A program made the translations under genes and the position numbers. From NCBI GenBank assembly GCA_938084715.1, contig CALKES010000005.1:1-64000 (forward strand): DNA of 64,000 nucleotides, read 5' to 3'. How positions within the stretch are numbered: position 1 is the first letter of the stretch; each line of letters starts with the position of its first letter. Shown piece after piece: positions 1-8,297 of this stretch. The notes beneath the pieces were generated by a model that worked only from the letters and a program-made list of their open reading frames with translations, had not been told where the DNA came from and searched no databases. The stretch is from Candidatus Bipolaricaulota bacterium. GTDB lineage: Bacteria; Bipolaricaulota; Bipolaricaulia; Bipolaricaulales; Bipolaricaulaceae.

Positions 1-618
1 GGTGACCTTCACGTTCGCCGGGTCGCCGGGGACGACGGCAACGGGGTGGCCGAGGAGGAGGACCGCCGCCGCGTCGTCGGGGAGGTCCACCCCCTGTCGC
101 GCAGCCAACGCATACCCCTCCGCGAGGAGCTCGCGCCGGAACCCCTGCGGAGTCTGAATCACGACAAGTCCCTCCCGCTCAACCGCCGTGGGCCGGAGGA
201 ACGCCCCCTCGACGTAACGGACCGTGTCCGGAACGGGCACAACCGGGACCGCCGCCCCATGCGCCTTCGCCGCCTGGAGGACGCGGGCGATGAGCTCCGG
301 CGTCACGAGAGGCCGAGCTCCGTCGTGGACAAGGACGTAGTCCCCGGAGGCCGCGGCCAGCCCGGCTCGGGCCGAGTCCGCCCGCCGCTCCCCTCCCGGG
401 ATGACCCGCAGTGGAAGGGGGAGCTCCCCTCCTAGCCCGCCCGCCCTTCCCTCGTCTCCGGGCCGGACAACGACGACGAGCTCCCCGATCCCCGCGACCC
501 TGGAAAAGGCCGCAACGCTATGCCACAGGAGGAAGCGTCCCCGGAGGGGCGCCCACACCTTTCCCCCGCCGAACCGGCTCCCCGCCCCGGCAGCAAGCAC
601 GACCGCGGAAGCGCGCAT
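1..618 (-). CDS. ispD: 2-C-methyl-D-erythritol 4-phosphate cytidylyltransferase (IspD), 3' end beyond the window
   Basis: IspD couples CTP to methylerythritol phosphate in the cytoplasmic MEP isoprenoid pathway. The 206 codons visible start at an ATG (618) two bases after the stop of the upstream lipoprotein gene, so the two are probably cotranscribed. Family landmarks are present in order: an N-terminal LAAGSGNRFGGG nucleotide loop, HDGARPLV near the middle, TPQGFR, and a VVPGDPANVKVT segment just before the edge that matches the usual GDxxNxKIT block. Family members are about 225-235 residues, so only the last 20-30 are missing. The usual PKQF after the glycine loop is changed here (K-V-W-A-P-L). 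The family call is firm; the remaining end cannot be seen. Confidence 0.9.
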   Translation of the reverse strand, partial: MRASAVVLAAGAGSRFGGGKVWAPLRGRFLLWHSVAAFSRVAGIGELVVVVRPGDEGRAGGLGGELPLPLRVIPGGERRADSARAGLAAASGDYVLVHDGARPLVTPELIARVLQAAKAHGAAVPVVPVPDTVRYVEGAFLRPTAVEREGLVVIQTPQGFRRELLAEGYALAARQGVDLPDDAAAVLLLGHPVAVVPGDPANVKVT

Positions 619-620
619 CC

Positions 621-1106
621 TCAGCGGTCGAACGAGACCTTCTCCAACCCGGTCCCGTCGGGCCGGACCAGGTACGCCCCCCACTTCCCGCCCCGGTTGG
701 AGTTGAACAGGATCCGCCCGTCTCCGCTCCAGGACGGGTTGGCGTCAATCGCCGGATCGGCCGTGACCCGAAACGTCTGCCCCGACGCCACTTCAACGGT
801 GAAGATGTCCCAGTTGTCCTTGTCCTGAACGTACATGAACGCGATCCGGGTCCCATCCGGGGACCAGGCCGGGTAGACGATGTCCCGCTCGAGGGCCAGA
901 AGCCTGCGCTCCTCCCCGGTGGCGAGGTCCAGGAGATAGAGGGCATAGGCCTTCTCCCCCTTGGCGAGGTAGGCGAGCACCGTCCCGCCGGGGGAAAGCG
1001 CCGGCTGCCAGAAGTCCACCGGTTCCTCCTCGCCGCCGAAGAAGGCGCACCCCCCAAGGGTGAGCCCGAGGGCGGCCACAAGACCCATGAACGTAATGCG
1101 TACCAC
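621..1106 (-). CDS. lipoprotein with TolB/PD40-type beta-propeller repeats
   Basis: This 161-residue protein has a short signal peptide ending in the lipobox LGGC (Cys at residue 20), so it should be a lipid-anchored envelope protein. After the Cys come WD40-like (PD40) repeats: SPGGTVLAYLA, SPDGTRIAFMY, and SGDGRILFNS followed by PDGTGLEKV. These are typical of TolB C-terminal propellers and of DPP-IV N-domains. With only three or four repeats it cannot close a full propeller alone, so it may oligomerise or be a remnant. The start is a GTG at 1106 preceded by GGGAGG at good spacing; the ATG at 1088 has no ribosome site. It is followed immediately by ispD. Function is not known. Confidence 0.7.
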   Translation of the reverse strand: MVRITFMGLVAALGLTLGGCAFFGGEEEPVDFWQPALSPGGTVLAYLAKGEKAYALYLLDLATGEERRLLALERDIVYPAWSPDGTRIAFMYVQDKDNWDIFTVEVASGQTFRVTADPAIDANPSWSGDGRILFNSNRGGKWGAYLVRPDGTGLEKVSFDR

Positions 1107-1125
1107 ATTGCCTCCCTTGTTGCGC

Positions 1126-1151
1126 TACAATGCGCCTCGTGTCCCATTGTA
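1126..1151. promoter_or_regulatory. inverted TACAAT pair: overlapping divergent -10 elements
   Basis: TACAATG (1126-1132) and CATTGTA (1145-1151) form a perfect 7-bp inverted repeat with a 12-bp spacer. It lies between the leftward lipoprotein-ispD genes (start 1106) and rightward prmC (start 1167). Each arm reads as a TACAAT -10 hexamer on its own strand. The start points would then lie near 1138-1139, and the two promoters would occupy the same DNA. I see no good -35 on either side. An operator is the alternative reading. Confidence 0.4.
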
Positions 1152-1166
1152 CGGGGAGGGAGCGTG

Positions 1167-2000
1167 GTGGCCCCACGGGCTGAGGGGGTGAGGAGCCCCG
1201 TGGCCGAGGGGGCACAAACCCTGGCCTCAGCCGGGGTTCCCTCCCCCGAGCGGGAGGCCCGAGCCCTGTGGGTCCTGGCCGGTGGCGCGCCGTGGGAGAT
1301 GGCCGGGCCCAACTTCGTGCGCCGGCGGTACAGGGCCCTCCTTGCCGCCCGGGCCCGGCGGGTCCCAAGGCCCCTTCTTGAGGGGGAGATCGGGTTCCTG
1401 GACTTCGACGTCCGGGTGTGGCCGGGGGTGTTCATCCCCCGACCGGAGACGGAGGAGCTCGCCGAACGGGCAGTCCAGCTCTTCCGCTCCCTCCCTCCCC
1501 GGGCCCTCGACCTCGGGACGGGAACGGGGGTCCTGGCCATCGCCCTGGCCCGGGCGCGGCCCAAGGCCACGGTCCTGGCCGTGGACCGAAGCCCAAGGGC
1601 CCTCGCCTGCGCCCGGGCCAACGTCCGCCGCCTGGGCTTGGAAGGGCGGATCCAGGTTCAGAACTCGGACTGGTTTTCCTCGGTCGAAGGTCGATTCGGG
1701 CTCGTCGTCTCCAACCCCCCCTACGTGGCCCGGGGCGACCTCCCCCGCCTTCCCCCGGAGGTCCGCCGGTACGAGCCCCGGCGGGCCCTCGACGGGGGAG
1801 AGGACGGGCTGGACGCGATCCGGGAGATCCTCGAGGGGGCCCCGGCCCACCTCTTCCCCGGGGGGTGGCTCCTCCTCGAGATCGGCGACGGGCAGGGGGA
1901 GGTGGTCCTCCGCTTCGCCGACGGGGGGGCCTGGGCCGAGGCCCGGGTGGAGCGGGACTTCGCGGGCCGGGAGCGGTTCTTCCTCGCGCGATGCGGGTAG
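1167..2000 (+). CDS. prmC: peptide chain release factor N5-glutamine methyltransferase (PrmC/HemK)
   Basis: PrmC methylates the glutamine of the GGQ motif in release factors RF1 and RF2. The 277-residue product has an N-terminal helical part, a GVFIPRPETEELAE linker typical of the family, the SAM-binding loop LDLGTGTGVLAIALA, and the catalytic NPPY (SNPPYVARGDL) that contacts glutamine. The end (LLLEIGDGQGE) also fits. The reading frame stays open far upstream. I chose GTG 1167 because GGGGAGGG lies just before it; GTG 1164 and GTG 1188 are alternatives. Its last 10 bases overlap the next gene (FtsE-like), indicating coupling. Confidence 0.85.
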   Translation: MAPRAEGVRSPVAEGAQTLASAGVPSPEREARALWVLAGGAPWEMAGPNFVRRRYRALLAARARRVPRPLLEGEIGFLDFDVRVWPGVFIPRPETEELAERAVQLFRSLPPRALDLGTGTGVLAIALARARPKATVLAVDRSPRALACARANVRRLGLEGRIQVQNSDWFSSVEGRFGLVVSNPPYVARGDLPRLPPEVRRYEPRRALDGGEDGLDAIREILEGAPAHLFPGGWLLLEIGDGQGEVVLRFADGGAWAEARVERDFAGRERFFLARCG

Positions 2001-2680
2001 CGATCCAGGTTTCCGAGCTCCGTTACGCCACCGAGGACGGGGTCCTCGTCCTCGATGGGCTGTCGTTTGGGCTTCCGGGAGATGGGTTTGTGGTTGTGGT
2101 CGGCCCTCCCTCGTCGGGGAAGACCCTGCTTCTAGAGCTCATCCTCCGGGAGAAGTTCCCCACGGGGGGGCAGATCCTCGTCCTGGGCCGGAACATGGCC
2201 CGCCTGTCCCCGGCCCGGGCCCGGGCCCTCCGGCGCCGGATCGGGTACATGCCCGAGGGGCCGGTGATCCTGGAGGGGAGGACCGTGCAGGAGAACCTGG
2301 AGTTCAAGCTGCGGGCCCTGGGGATCCCCCCCCAGGAGGCCCGGGAACACCGGGCCCGGGCCCTGGAGCTCGCCGGCCTCAAGGGGGAGGAGGGCCGGCC
2401 CGCGTCCACCCTGAACCTGCTGGAGCAGCGGAGGCTCCTCCTCGCCCTCGCCCTGTGCCCGGAGCCGGCGATCCTCCTGGCCGATGACCCGTTCCGCGGC
2501 CTTTCCGTGGAGGGCCAGGACGAGGTGATGGCGGCCCTCCACGGGGTTCACGAGCTTGGGGTAGCGGTGTTGGCCACCGCCCGGGATGGGGAGGTCCCGG
2601 CGCGGCACGGGTTTCCCCCCAAGGACCGGGCTCCGCTTCTCAAGTACGCGGTGTACTTGCAGCCGGACAGGTCGCGATGA
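1991..2680 (+). CDS. FtsE-like ABC ATPase with degenerate catalytic motifs
   Basis: This 229-residue ABC-type ATPase starts at ATG 1991 inside the end of prmC and overlaps the FtsX-like gene by 4 bp. That order and the partner's topology point to the FtsEX system, which controls peptidoglycan hydrolases at division. Walker A is intact (GPPSSGKT, residues 38-45). Other motifs are not. The Q-loop region reads GYMPEGPVILEG without the usual Gln, the LSGGQ signature is replaced by LNLLEQRR (141-148), Walker B ends in ADDPF (165-168, Asp where the catalytic Glu belongs), and the H-loop reads ATARD with no His. It may bind ATP but hydrolyse it poorly. It could also be the ATPase of another small export system. 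Confidence 0.65.
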   Translation: MRVAIQVSELRYATEDGVLVLDGLSFGLPGDGFVVVVGPPSSGKTLLLELILREKFPTGGQILVLGRNMARLSPARARALRRRIGYMPEGPVILEGRTVQENLEFKLRALGIPPQEAREHRARALELAGLKGEEGRPASTLNLLEQRRLLLALALCPEPAILLADDPFRGLSVEGQDEVMAALHGVHELGVAVLATARDGEVPARHGFPPKDRAPLLKYAVYLQPDRSR

Positions 2681-3486
2681 CCCGCGGAGCAGCGTTCCTC
2701 GTGGCCGATGCCCTGCGACGGGCCTTGGTCCGGCCCCTCCCCCTCATCCTCTGGGCGGTGGCGGTGGCCGCGGCGCTCCTTGGGGGGATGGCCTTCCTCC
2801 TCCTCCCCGTCGGCCGGGGCGGGGGGGGAAGGACCGTCGAGGCCTACCTCCTGGCGGAACTGGCAGTCACCAGCTCCGAGGCGGCAATCGCCCGCTTGGG
2901 AAGTGAGGTGTGGGCGTGGCCGGGGGTGGACGCGGTGACGTTCCGCTTTCCTGGGGAAACGGCCCCCGCTCCGGTGGCAGGGCGAAGCCTCCTGGTGCGG
3001 CTTCTCACCCCTGAGGCCCGCCCGGGCGTGGAGGCCCGGCTCCGGGCCCTCCCCGAGGTCGTCCAGGTTCAGTACCACGAGCGGGCCGCGCGGGCTCAGG
3101 TCCCCCTCACCTCCCGGGTCGTGGCCTTGGCCTTCCTCGTGGCGACCCTGGCCTTGGCCCTGGGACTGGGCTACCGGGCGGTCGCCGGGGCGGAGAGGCT
3201 TTGGGGGCGGGAGCTCGCCCTTCTGCGGAGCTGCGGGGTGAGCCCGGCTGGGCGGCGCGCCCCCTTCTTTGTCCTGGGCGGGCTTGTGGGCGCGGCCGGG
3301 GGCGCCCTCTACCTCGGGGCGAGCTGGGCCCTGTGGCGGTGGGGGTCCGCGCTTCCCTACCTCCGGGACGCGGTCCCCCACTTCCCCCAAGTCTGGGTGG
3401 GGCTCGTCGGGTGGGGCCTTGGGGTCGGGGTTGGGCTTGGGCTCCTGGGATCCTTGATCGCGGCGGTGGCCCCCTCTCACTCGTAG
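2677..3486 (+). CDS. FtsX-like membrane protein
   Basis: The 269-residue product has one N-terminal membrane segment (about 22-45), an external domain of about 110 residues, then three membrane segments (about 148-166, 192-220, 240-262). This 1+3 topology with a loop containing LRALPEVVQVQYHE is that of FtsX, which works with FtsE to activate cell-wall hydrolases. It overlaps the ATPase gene by 4 bp. Sequence conservation beyond topology looks weak, in keeping with its degenerate partner. Its 3' end overlaps the convergent MacB-like gene by 10 bp. Confidence 0.6.
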   Translation: MTRGAAFLVADALRRALVRPLPLILWAVAVAAALLGGMAFLLLPVGRGGGGRTVEAYLLAELAVTSSEAAIARLGSEVWAWPGVDAVTFRFPGETAPAPVAGRSLLVRLLTPEARPGVEARLRALPEVVQVQYHERAARAQVPLTSRVVALAFLVATLALALGLGYRAVAGAERLWGRELALLRSCGVSPAGRRAPFFVLGGLVGAAGGALYLGASWALWRWGSALPYLRDAVPHFPQVWVGLVGWGLGVGVGLGLLGSLIAAVAPSHS

Positions 3487-4664
3487 CGGAGGGCCTCCAC
3501 GGGAGGAAGCTGGGCGGCTCGCCGGGCCGGCAGCACCCCCGAGATCGCCCCCACCCCAAACGAGAAGAGCAGGGCCCCGAACACCAGGGCCGGGGTGAGG
3601 GCGGGGGAAAGGCCTTCTGCGGTCTGAAAGAGACTGGACACGATGGCCACCGCCGCCCACGCCGCCCCCAGGCCGAGGAGGAGCCCCAGGATCCCGCCCC
3701 CCAGGCCCATCAGCCCGGACTCGAACAGGAACAGGAGGAGGACTTGGTACCCCTTGGCCCCCACCGCCTTCAGGACCCCGATCTCCCGCGTCCGTTCCAG
3801 GACCGCGGTGTACATCGTGTTCATCACCCCGATTCCCCCGACGAGGATCGAGATCCCGGCGATCCCGGCCAGGAACGCCTGAACCCCCCCGATGAGGGCC
3901 TGGATCCGGTTCGTGAGGTCTTCGAAGTCGACGAGGGTGGCGTTCCGCTCGCCGGTTGCCTGGAGAACGGCCCGGATCTCCTCCTTCACCGCCTCGGTGG
4001 AGGCCCCGTCCCGAACCTTGACGATGGCGTACAGGACAAGCTCGGGCCCGGGGAAGAGGGTCCGGAGGTCGCTGTAGGGAACGACGACGGCGTCGTTGAG
4101 GGAGACCCCGACCGGGTTGAACCCTCCCCGGCTCCCGGCCTGCTGGGCGAGGATCCCCACGACCCGGAACGGCGTGTCCTCGATTCGGAGGATGGACCCG
4201 ATCTGAGCCCCGTACTCCCGGGCTGTGCGGGCGCCGACGAGGACCGTTCCCGGCTCGGCCGGGGGCCCTCCGGCGGTGATCGTGAGGTTGAGCTCCCCGG
4301 CGAACTCCTCCATCGCCGGCTCGTAGCCGATGATCGTCGGGAACCCCTGGCCTCCCGGCCCCTCCACGTAGGCGGTTTCCGTCCGGACCGCCACCGCGGC
4401 CCGGACCCCGGGGATCGCCCGCAGGGCCCCAAGGTCCACCCGGATCCGCTGCCCAAACCCCTGCCCCCGGGGGCTGATGAGGATCGTGTTGTACCCCACG
4501 AGCCGCTCCACCTGCTGGGTGACCGTGCGCTGGAGGCCATGGCCGATGGCGATGAGGGCCACCACCGCCGCCGTCCCGATGAGGATCCCGATCACGGTGA
4601 GCCAGGACCGGATCCGGCGGTGTCCGATGTTCCGTAGCGCCAAGCGGAAGAGATCCCACATCAT
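3477..4664 (-). CDS. MacB/LolC-like ABC transporter permease
   Basis: This is a 395-residue inner-membrane protein of the MacB_PCD plus FtsX-domain family. It has one N-terminal membrane helix (LTVIGILIGTAAVVALIAIG), a long periplasmic domain (about 45-260), and three C-terminal helices starting at FLAGIAGISILVGGIGVMNTM. The phrases REIGVLKAVGAKGYQVL and PARRAAQLPPVEALRYE are typical of the family. Such proteins use cytoplasmic ATP hydrolysis to do mechanical work in the periplasm, exporting peptides or lipoproteins. It is the last gene of a leftward operon and overlaps its ATPase gene by 4 bp. Confidence 0.85.
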   Translation of the reverse strand: MMWDLFRLALRNIGHRRIRSWLTVIGILIGTAAVVALIAIGHGLQRTVTQQVERLVGYNTILISPRGQGFGQRIRVDLGALRAIPGVRAAVAVRTETAYVEGPGGQGFPTIIGYEPAMEEFAGELNLTITAGGPPAEPGTVLVGARTAREYGAQIGSILRIEDTPFRVVGILAQQAGSRGGFNPVGVSLNDAVVVPYSDLRTLFPGPELVLYAIVKVRDGASTEAVKEEIRAVLQATGERNATLVDFEDLTNRIQALIGGVQAFLAGIAGISILVGGIGVMNTMYTAVLERTREIGVLKAVGAKGYQVLLLFLFESGLMGLGGGILGLLLGLGAAWAAVAIVSSLFQTAEGLSPALTPALVFGALLFSFGVGAISGVLPARRAAQLPPVEALRYE

Positions 4665-5341
4665 ACCGCCTCCTGCACCCGGCCGTCCCGCAGCCGGATG
4701 ACCGAGCTTGTCGTGGCCGCCGCCTCCGGGTCGTGGGTCACGAGGATCAGGGTCTTCCCTCCCCGGTGGAGCTCCCCGAGGATCCCGAGGATCTCCCGAC
4801 CCGTGGTGGAGTCGAGGTTCCCCGTGGGCTCATCGGCCAAGATGAGCTCGGGGTCCGGAGCGAGGGCTCGGGCGATGGCCACCCGCTGCTGCTCGCCCCC
4901 CGAGAGCTGCCTTGGCTTGTGGGCTTTCCGGTTCTCCAACCCCAGCCGCGCGAGGAGCTCCTCGGCCCGCGCCCGCCGCGCCCGGGGCGGCACCCCGAGG
5001 AACACGAGCGGGAGCTCCACGTTTTCAACTGCCGTCAGGGTCGGAACGAGGTTGAACGTCTGGAACACGAACCCGATGTGCCGCCCCCGGAGCTCGGCGA
5101 GGTCGTTGGGACGAAGGCCCGTCACGTCCCGGCCGTCCCACAGGACTCGCCCGGCGGTGGGGCGGTCGAGGAGCCCGAGGAGGTGGAGGAGGGTCGACTT
5201 CCCCGACCCTGAGGGCCCCATGATCGCCAGGGACGCCCCCCGCTCCACGGTGAGGTCGATCCCCCGGAGGGCGGGGACGGCCACGTCCCCTAGCTTGTAC
5301 ACCTTCTCCACCCCCTCGAGGCGGATGAGGGGGCTTGTCAT
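4661..5341 (-). CDS. MacB/LolD-type ABC transporter ATP-binding protein
   Basis: The 226-residue ATPase has all motifs intact: Walker A GPSGSGKST, Q-loop FVFQTFNLVPTLTAVENV, signature LSGGEQQR, Walker B LILADEPTGNLD and H-loop VTHDPEAA. The FNLVPTLTAVENVELPL phrasing is characteristic of the LolD/MacB/FtsE-like class. It pairs with the downstream MacB-like permease, overlapping it by 4 bp. It also overlaps the upstream secreted protein gene by 4 bp, so the three are likely one unit. The substrate cannot be told from sequence. Confidence 0.88.
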   Translation of the reverse strand: MTSPLIRLEGVEKVYKLGDVAVPALRGIDLTVERGASLAIMGPSGSGKSTLLHLLGLLDRPTAGRVLWDGRDVTGLRPNDLAELRGRHIGFVFQTFNLVPTLTAVENVELPLVFLGVPPRARRARAEELLARLGLENRKAHKPRQLSGGEQQRVAIARALAPDPELILADEPTGNLDSTTGREILGILGELHRGGKTLILVTHDPEAAATTSSVIRLRDGRVQEAV

Positions 5342-5898
5342 GGCCGCTTGTACGCGGTGAGGACCATCTCAAACGTGATCCGATCCCCTTCCCGGACGCG
5401 CATGAGGGGGAGGAAGTACACGGGGTCGCTCAGGGCGAACCCGATCTCGATCACCGTCCCCGACCGGTCGGCGGGGCGGAACTCTCCGTGGAGGCACTCC
5501 ACCCCGGCGATGGGGGCCCGCTCCCGGGCGAGGAACGTCCCCCCGGGGAGGACGTAGGACTCCCCCACCCGGAGGGTCTCCCTGCGCCGGGAGAGGACGA
5601 GGAGGCTTGAGAGGTCCACCTGGGCCCCCGAGGCCTGGACGAACAGGGCCGACCCGAGGAACCCCAGGGTCCCGAGCTCCGCCGCCGTCCCCTCCGCGGC
5701 CACCCCAAGCTCGATCCGGTACAGCCCCCCGGGCTTCCCCTCCACGCGGAGGGAGAGCTCTTGGGGGGAGGAGAGGCTCCCGCTCGTGACCCGCCAGGTC
5801 ATCGAGGTCACCCCCACGGGGAAGTCTTCGAGCGACCCCTGGCCGAGGCTCAGGCCGGCGGCGGCCACCACAAGCGCACATGCAATCCATTTGGACAT
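5338..5898 (-). CDS. secreted protein of unknown function linked to a MacB-like exporter
   Basis: The 186-residue product starts with a clear signal peptide (hydrophobic WIACALVVAAAGLSLGQG). The rest is beta-rich, with phrases such as ELSLRVEGKPGGLYRIELGV and a C-terminal GDRITFEMVLTAYK. I do not recognise a family. I chose ATG 5898 because GGAGG lies 11 bases upstream and the signal peptide follows directly; a TTG at 5916 is possible but sits on that ribosome site. It overlaps the ATPase gene by 4 bp and is separated from the upstream flippase gene by 27 bp. It could be a periplasmic partner or client of the exporter. Confidence 0.6.
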   Translation of the reverse strand: MSKWIACALVVAAAGLSLGQGSLEDFPVGVTSMTWRVTSGSLSSPQELSLRVEGKPGGLYRIELGVAAEGTAAELGTLGFLGSALFVQASGAQVDLSSLLVLSRRRETLRVGESYVLPGGTFLARERAPIAGVECLHGEFRPADRSGTVIEIGFALSDPVYFLPLMRVREGDRITFEMVLTAYKRP

Positions 5899-5925
5899 CG
5901 CTGGTATCGCCTCCAAATGAGAATC

Positions 5926-6990
5926 CTACCGCTTCTCCGGGGACTGATCCACGTTCACGGTGACCCGCCCCCGGCGAAAGCCGACGAGCCCCCGCCGGAG
6001 GAGGAGCTGGGCTCCGACCCCGACGAGGAGGAGGTCCACGAACCGGTACACGACGTTGAACGCCACCGCCCCGCTCCAGGAGATTCCGAGAAGGGAGAAG
6101 ATCGCGGCCCGCCCTCCATCCGTGACCCCGAACCCCCCGGGGGTGATCCAGAGGAAGGCGTTCACGAACAGGCTCAAGGTGAAGTAGAGGGAGAGCTGGG
6201 GGAACGTGAACAGGGTCCGCTGGGTGAAGTGGAAGAAGATTTGGGGCCGGATGTAGGACAGGAACACGGTGAGGAGCTGGAGGAAGAAGGAGAGAAGCGT
6301 GGGGCCCCGGTAGCGGGTGAACGCGCGGTGGATCTCGTCTTCCATCTCCGCCACGTGGCCGGCGGCCCGGAGGAGGCGGGTGTAGCGGGGGAGCTTGCGG
6401 GCGAGCCAGCCCAAGGGTCGGGAAAGCCAGCGGACCCGGCGGGCAAGAAGGACCAGGGCCAGGCCCAGGAGGAGGTAGAGGGACCCCAGGATGAGGCCGA
6501 CCGCCCCCTTGTCGGCGAGGGAGACGCCGGGGGAGATGAGGGTGAAGAACGCCCCGATCGAGGCGAACGCCAGGACCGAGAACCCGGACAGCATCCGTTC
6601 CACGACCACCGTTCCCATGACCCGGGCCGTAGGCACCCCCTGGTCCCGGGCGATCCAGTACGCCCGGACCGGTTCGCCCCCGAGGTACATCGAGGGGGTG
6701 AGGTAGGTCACTGCGTACCCGGCGAGGAGGGGGGCGGCCGTTCGGTGCCACGGGGTGCGGATCCCCGCCCCCCGGAGGAGGGCGTACCAGCTCAGGGACC
6801 AGGTGACCATGGACAGGACGACGCTCAGGACGACGACGAGGAACCCCAAGGCCCCGATCCGGGTGATCTCGGCCAGCACCCGGGCCGGACCGCTCAAGTA
6901 GACGAGGAGGCCGAAGAGAGCGAGTCCCCCCCCGAGGAGGACCGCCGTCCCGGCCGTCCGGAGGACCCCCCACCCTCGGGCGCCCGTCAC
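5926..6990 (-). CDS. lysylphosphatidylglycerol synthase/flippase-like membrane protein (UPF0104 type)
   Basis: This 354-residue integral membrane protein has seven or eight hydrophobic helices. Signatures of the AglD/YbhN/MprF flippase-domain family are visible: [22 protein letters not shown] near residue 90 (P-x-x-x-GGEPVRA is the hallmark), VVVERM, and [10 protein letters not shown] in the C-terminal half. Members move or transfer lipid-linked groups across the inner membrane. The GTG start (6990) overlaps the stop of pncC by 4 bp, and a charged tail ends the protein. Substrate unknown. Confidence 0.85.
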   Translation of the reverse strand: MTGARGWGVLRTAGTAVLLGGGLALFGLLVYLSGPARVLAEITRIGALGFLVVVLSVVLSMVTWSLSWYALLRGAGIRTPWHRTAAPLLAGYAVTYLTPSMYLGGEPVRAYWIARDQGVPTARVMGTVVVERMLSGFSVLAFASIGAFFTLISPGVSLADKGAVGLILGSLYLLLGLALVLLARRVRWLSRPLGWLARKLPRYTRLLRAAGHVAEMEDEIHRAFTRYRGPTLLSFFLQLLTVFLSYIRPQIFFHFTQRTLFTFPQLSLYFTLSLFVNAFLWITPGGFGVTDGGRAAIFSLLGISWSGAVAFNVVYRFVDLLLVGVGAQLLLRRGLVGFRRGRVTVNVDQSPEKR

Positions 6991-7457
6991 CGCGCCTCCA
7001 GGTGGCGGAGGAGGAGCGCGAGGGCGGCGTCGCAGGCCTGGCGGCGGACCTCGGCCCGCCCCCCGGGAAGGCGGTGCTCCTCCGCCCAGATCCCGTCCGG
7101 GGAGGCGAGGGCCACGTAGACGAGGCCCACGGGTTTCTCCGGGGTCCCCCCGCCCGGTCCGGCGATCCCCGTCGTGGCCAGGGCGTAGGTGGCCCCGAAC
7201 CGCTCCCGGGCCCCGGCGGCCATGGCCCGGGCGCACTCGGGGGACACCGCCCCCCTCGTCCGGAGGACCTCCGGGGGGACGCCGAGGAGGTTCACCTTGG
7301 CCTGGTTGCTGTAGGCGACGACGCCCCCGAGGAAGTAGGCCGAGGACCCGGGGACGTCGGTGATCCGGCCGGCCAGGACCCCCCCCGTGCACGACTCGGC
7401 CACGGCCAGGGTCTCCCCCCGCGCCGTGAGGACCTTCCCCACCTGGACCTCGATCAT
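6987..7457 (-). CDS. pncC: nicotinamide-nucleotide amidohydrolase (PncC/CinA C-terminal domain)
   Basis: This 156-residue stand-alone CinA C-domain deamidates NMN to nicotinate mononucleotide, recycling pyridine nucleotides. The catalytic serine motif AESCTGG (Ser about 21), the [16 protein letters not shown] block, the [10 protein letters not shown] segment and [19 protein letters not shown] are all present at the usual spacing. The N-terminal CinA nucleotide-binding domain is absent, as in many short PncC proteins. It starts at ATG 7457, overlapping the sirtuin gene by 4 bp. This makes functional sense, because sirtuins release nicotinamide from NAD. Confidence 0.9.
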   Translation of the reverse strand: MIEVQVGKVLTARGETLAVAESCTGGVLAGRITDVPGSSAYFLGGVVAYSNQAKVNLLGVPPEVLRTRGAVSPECARAMAAGARERFGATYALATTGIAGPGGGTPEKPVGLVYVALASPDGIWAEEHRLPGGRAEVRRQACDAALALLLRHLEAR

Positions 7458-8206
7458 CGCTCCAATCCCAACGCCCTTCCCAGCTCCTGGGCGATCTGGA
7501 CGAGGTCCCCGCGGAGGAGGACCGTCGCCTCCCCGTCGTAGGGGGTGGGGTCGCGGTTGGCGAGGACGACCGGGATCCCCCGGGCGACCGCCTGGGGAAC
7601 GAGGCCGGCCACCGGCCACACCGTGAGGGACGTCCCGAGGACGAGGAGGAGGTCCGCCTCCTCCACGGCGGCGACTGCCCGGGCGAAGTCCGGGGTGAGC
7701 TCCTCCCCGAACAGGACGACGTCCGGCTTGATGAGGCCCCCACAGGGGCAGAAGGGGATCCCGTGGGCCTCGGCCTGGTGGATGACCTCGGCGAGAGGGT
7801 AGGAGCCCCGGCAGGCGAGGCACGTCCCCGACCGGATGTGGCCGTGGACCTCAAGCACGGTTCGCGAGCCGGCGCGGGCGTGGAGGCCGTCGATGTTCTG
7901 GGTGATGACCCCCCGGAGGAGCCCCCGGGCCTCGAGCCCGGCGAGGAGGGTGTGAACAGGGTTGGGCTCCGCCTCTTCCATGTGGCGGAACCGCCACGTC
8001 CACAGGCTCCAGAAGGCCTCCGGGCTTCGGCGGAAGCTCTCGATGGACGCCACCTCGTCGGGGTCGGCGAGATCCCAAAGGCCCCCCGGGGAGCGGAAGT
8101 CGGGGATCCCGGACGGGGTGCTGACCCCGGCCCCGGTGAGGGCCCACCCGGAGCGGGAGTTCTCCAGGAGCCGTGCGGCGGCGGCAATCCCAGCCGAGGC
8201 GGCCAT
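7454..8206 (-). CDS. cobB: NAD-dependent protein deacylase, SIR2 family
   Basis: This sirtuin of about 250 residues removes acyl groups from lysines using NAD. Its motifs are complete: [32 protein letters not shown], the catalytic His in EVHGH, a zinc set CLAC and CPCGG, VLFGE, and the [10 protein letters not shown] loop. ATG 8206 gives a normal N-terminal helix; a TTG at 8242 would add 12 residues and cannot be excluded. It is the first gene of a leftward run with pncC, the flippase, a secreted protein and the ABC exporter. It is divergent from yebC. Confidence 0.9.
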   Translation of the reverse strand: MAASAGIAAAARLLENSRSGWALTGAGVSTPSGIPDFRSPGGLWDLADPDEVASIESFRRSPEAFWSLWTWRFRHMEEAEPNPVHTLLAGLEARGLLRGVITQNIDGLHARAGSRTVLEVHGHIRSGTCLACRGSYPLAEVIHQAEAHGIPFCPCGGLIKPDVVLFGEELTPDFARAVAAVEEADLLLVLGTSLTVWPVAGLVPQAVARGIPVVLANRDPTPYDGEATVLLRGDLVQIAQELGRALGLER

Positions 8207-8247
8207 CGGCCCAAGTGTCCTTCCGAAGGCCCGTCCCTGCAACGGGT

Positions 8248-8276
8248 TTGCCGACCCCTAGTCCCCTCACTATCAT
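8248..8276 (+). promoter_or_regulatory. sigma70-like promoter for yebC
   Basis: TTGCCG (8248-8253) and TATCAT (8271-8276) are separated by 17 bp. They lie 22 bases before the yebC start, leaving room for the GGAGGAG ribosome site. Confidence 0.5.
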
Positions 8277-8297
8277 TCCCGCCGCAGGAGGAGTGCG

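Noticed and set aside
2548-4659. 703-codon minus-strand open frame over the FtsE/X-like and MacB-like genes
   Set aside because: Its composition is Gly/Pro/Arg-rich with no motifs, while the genes in the other frames have full domain signatures.
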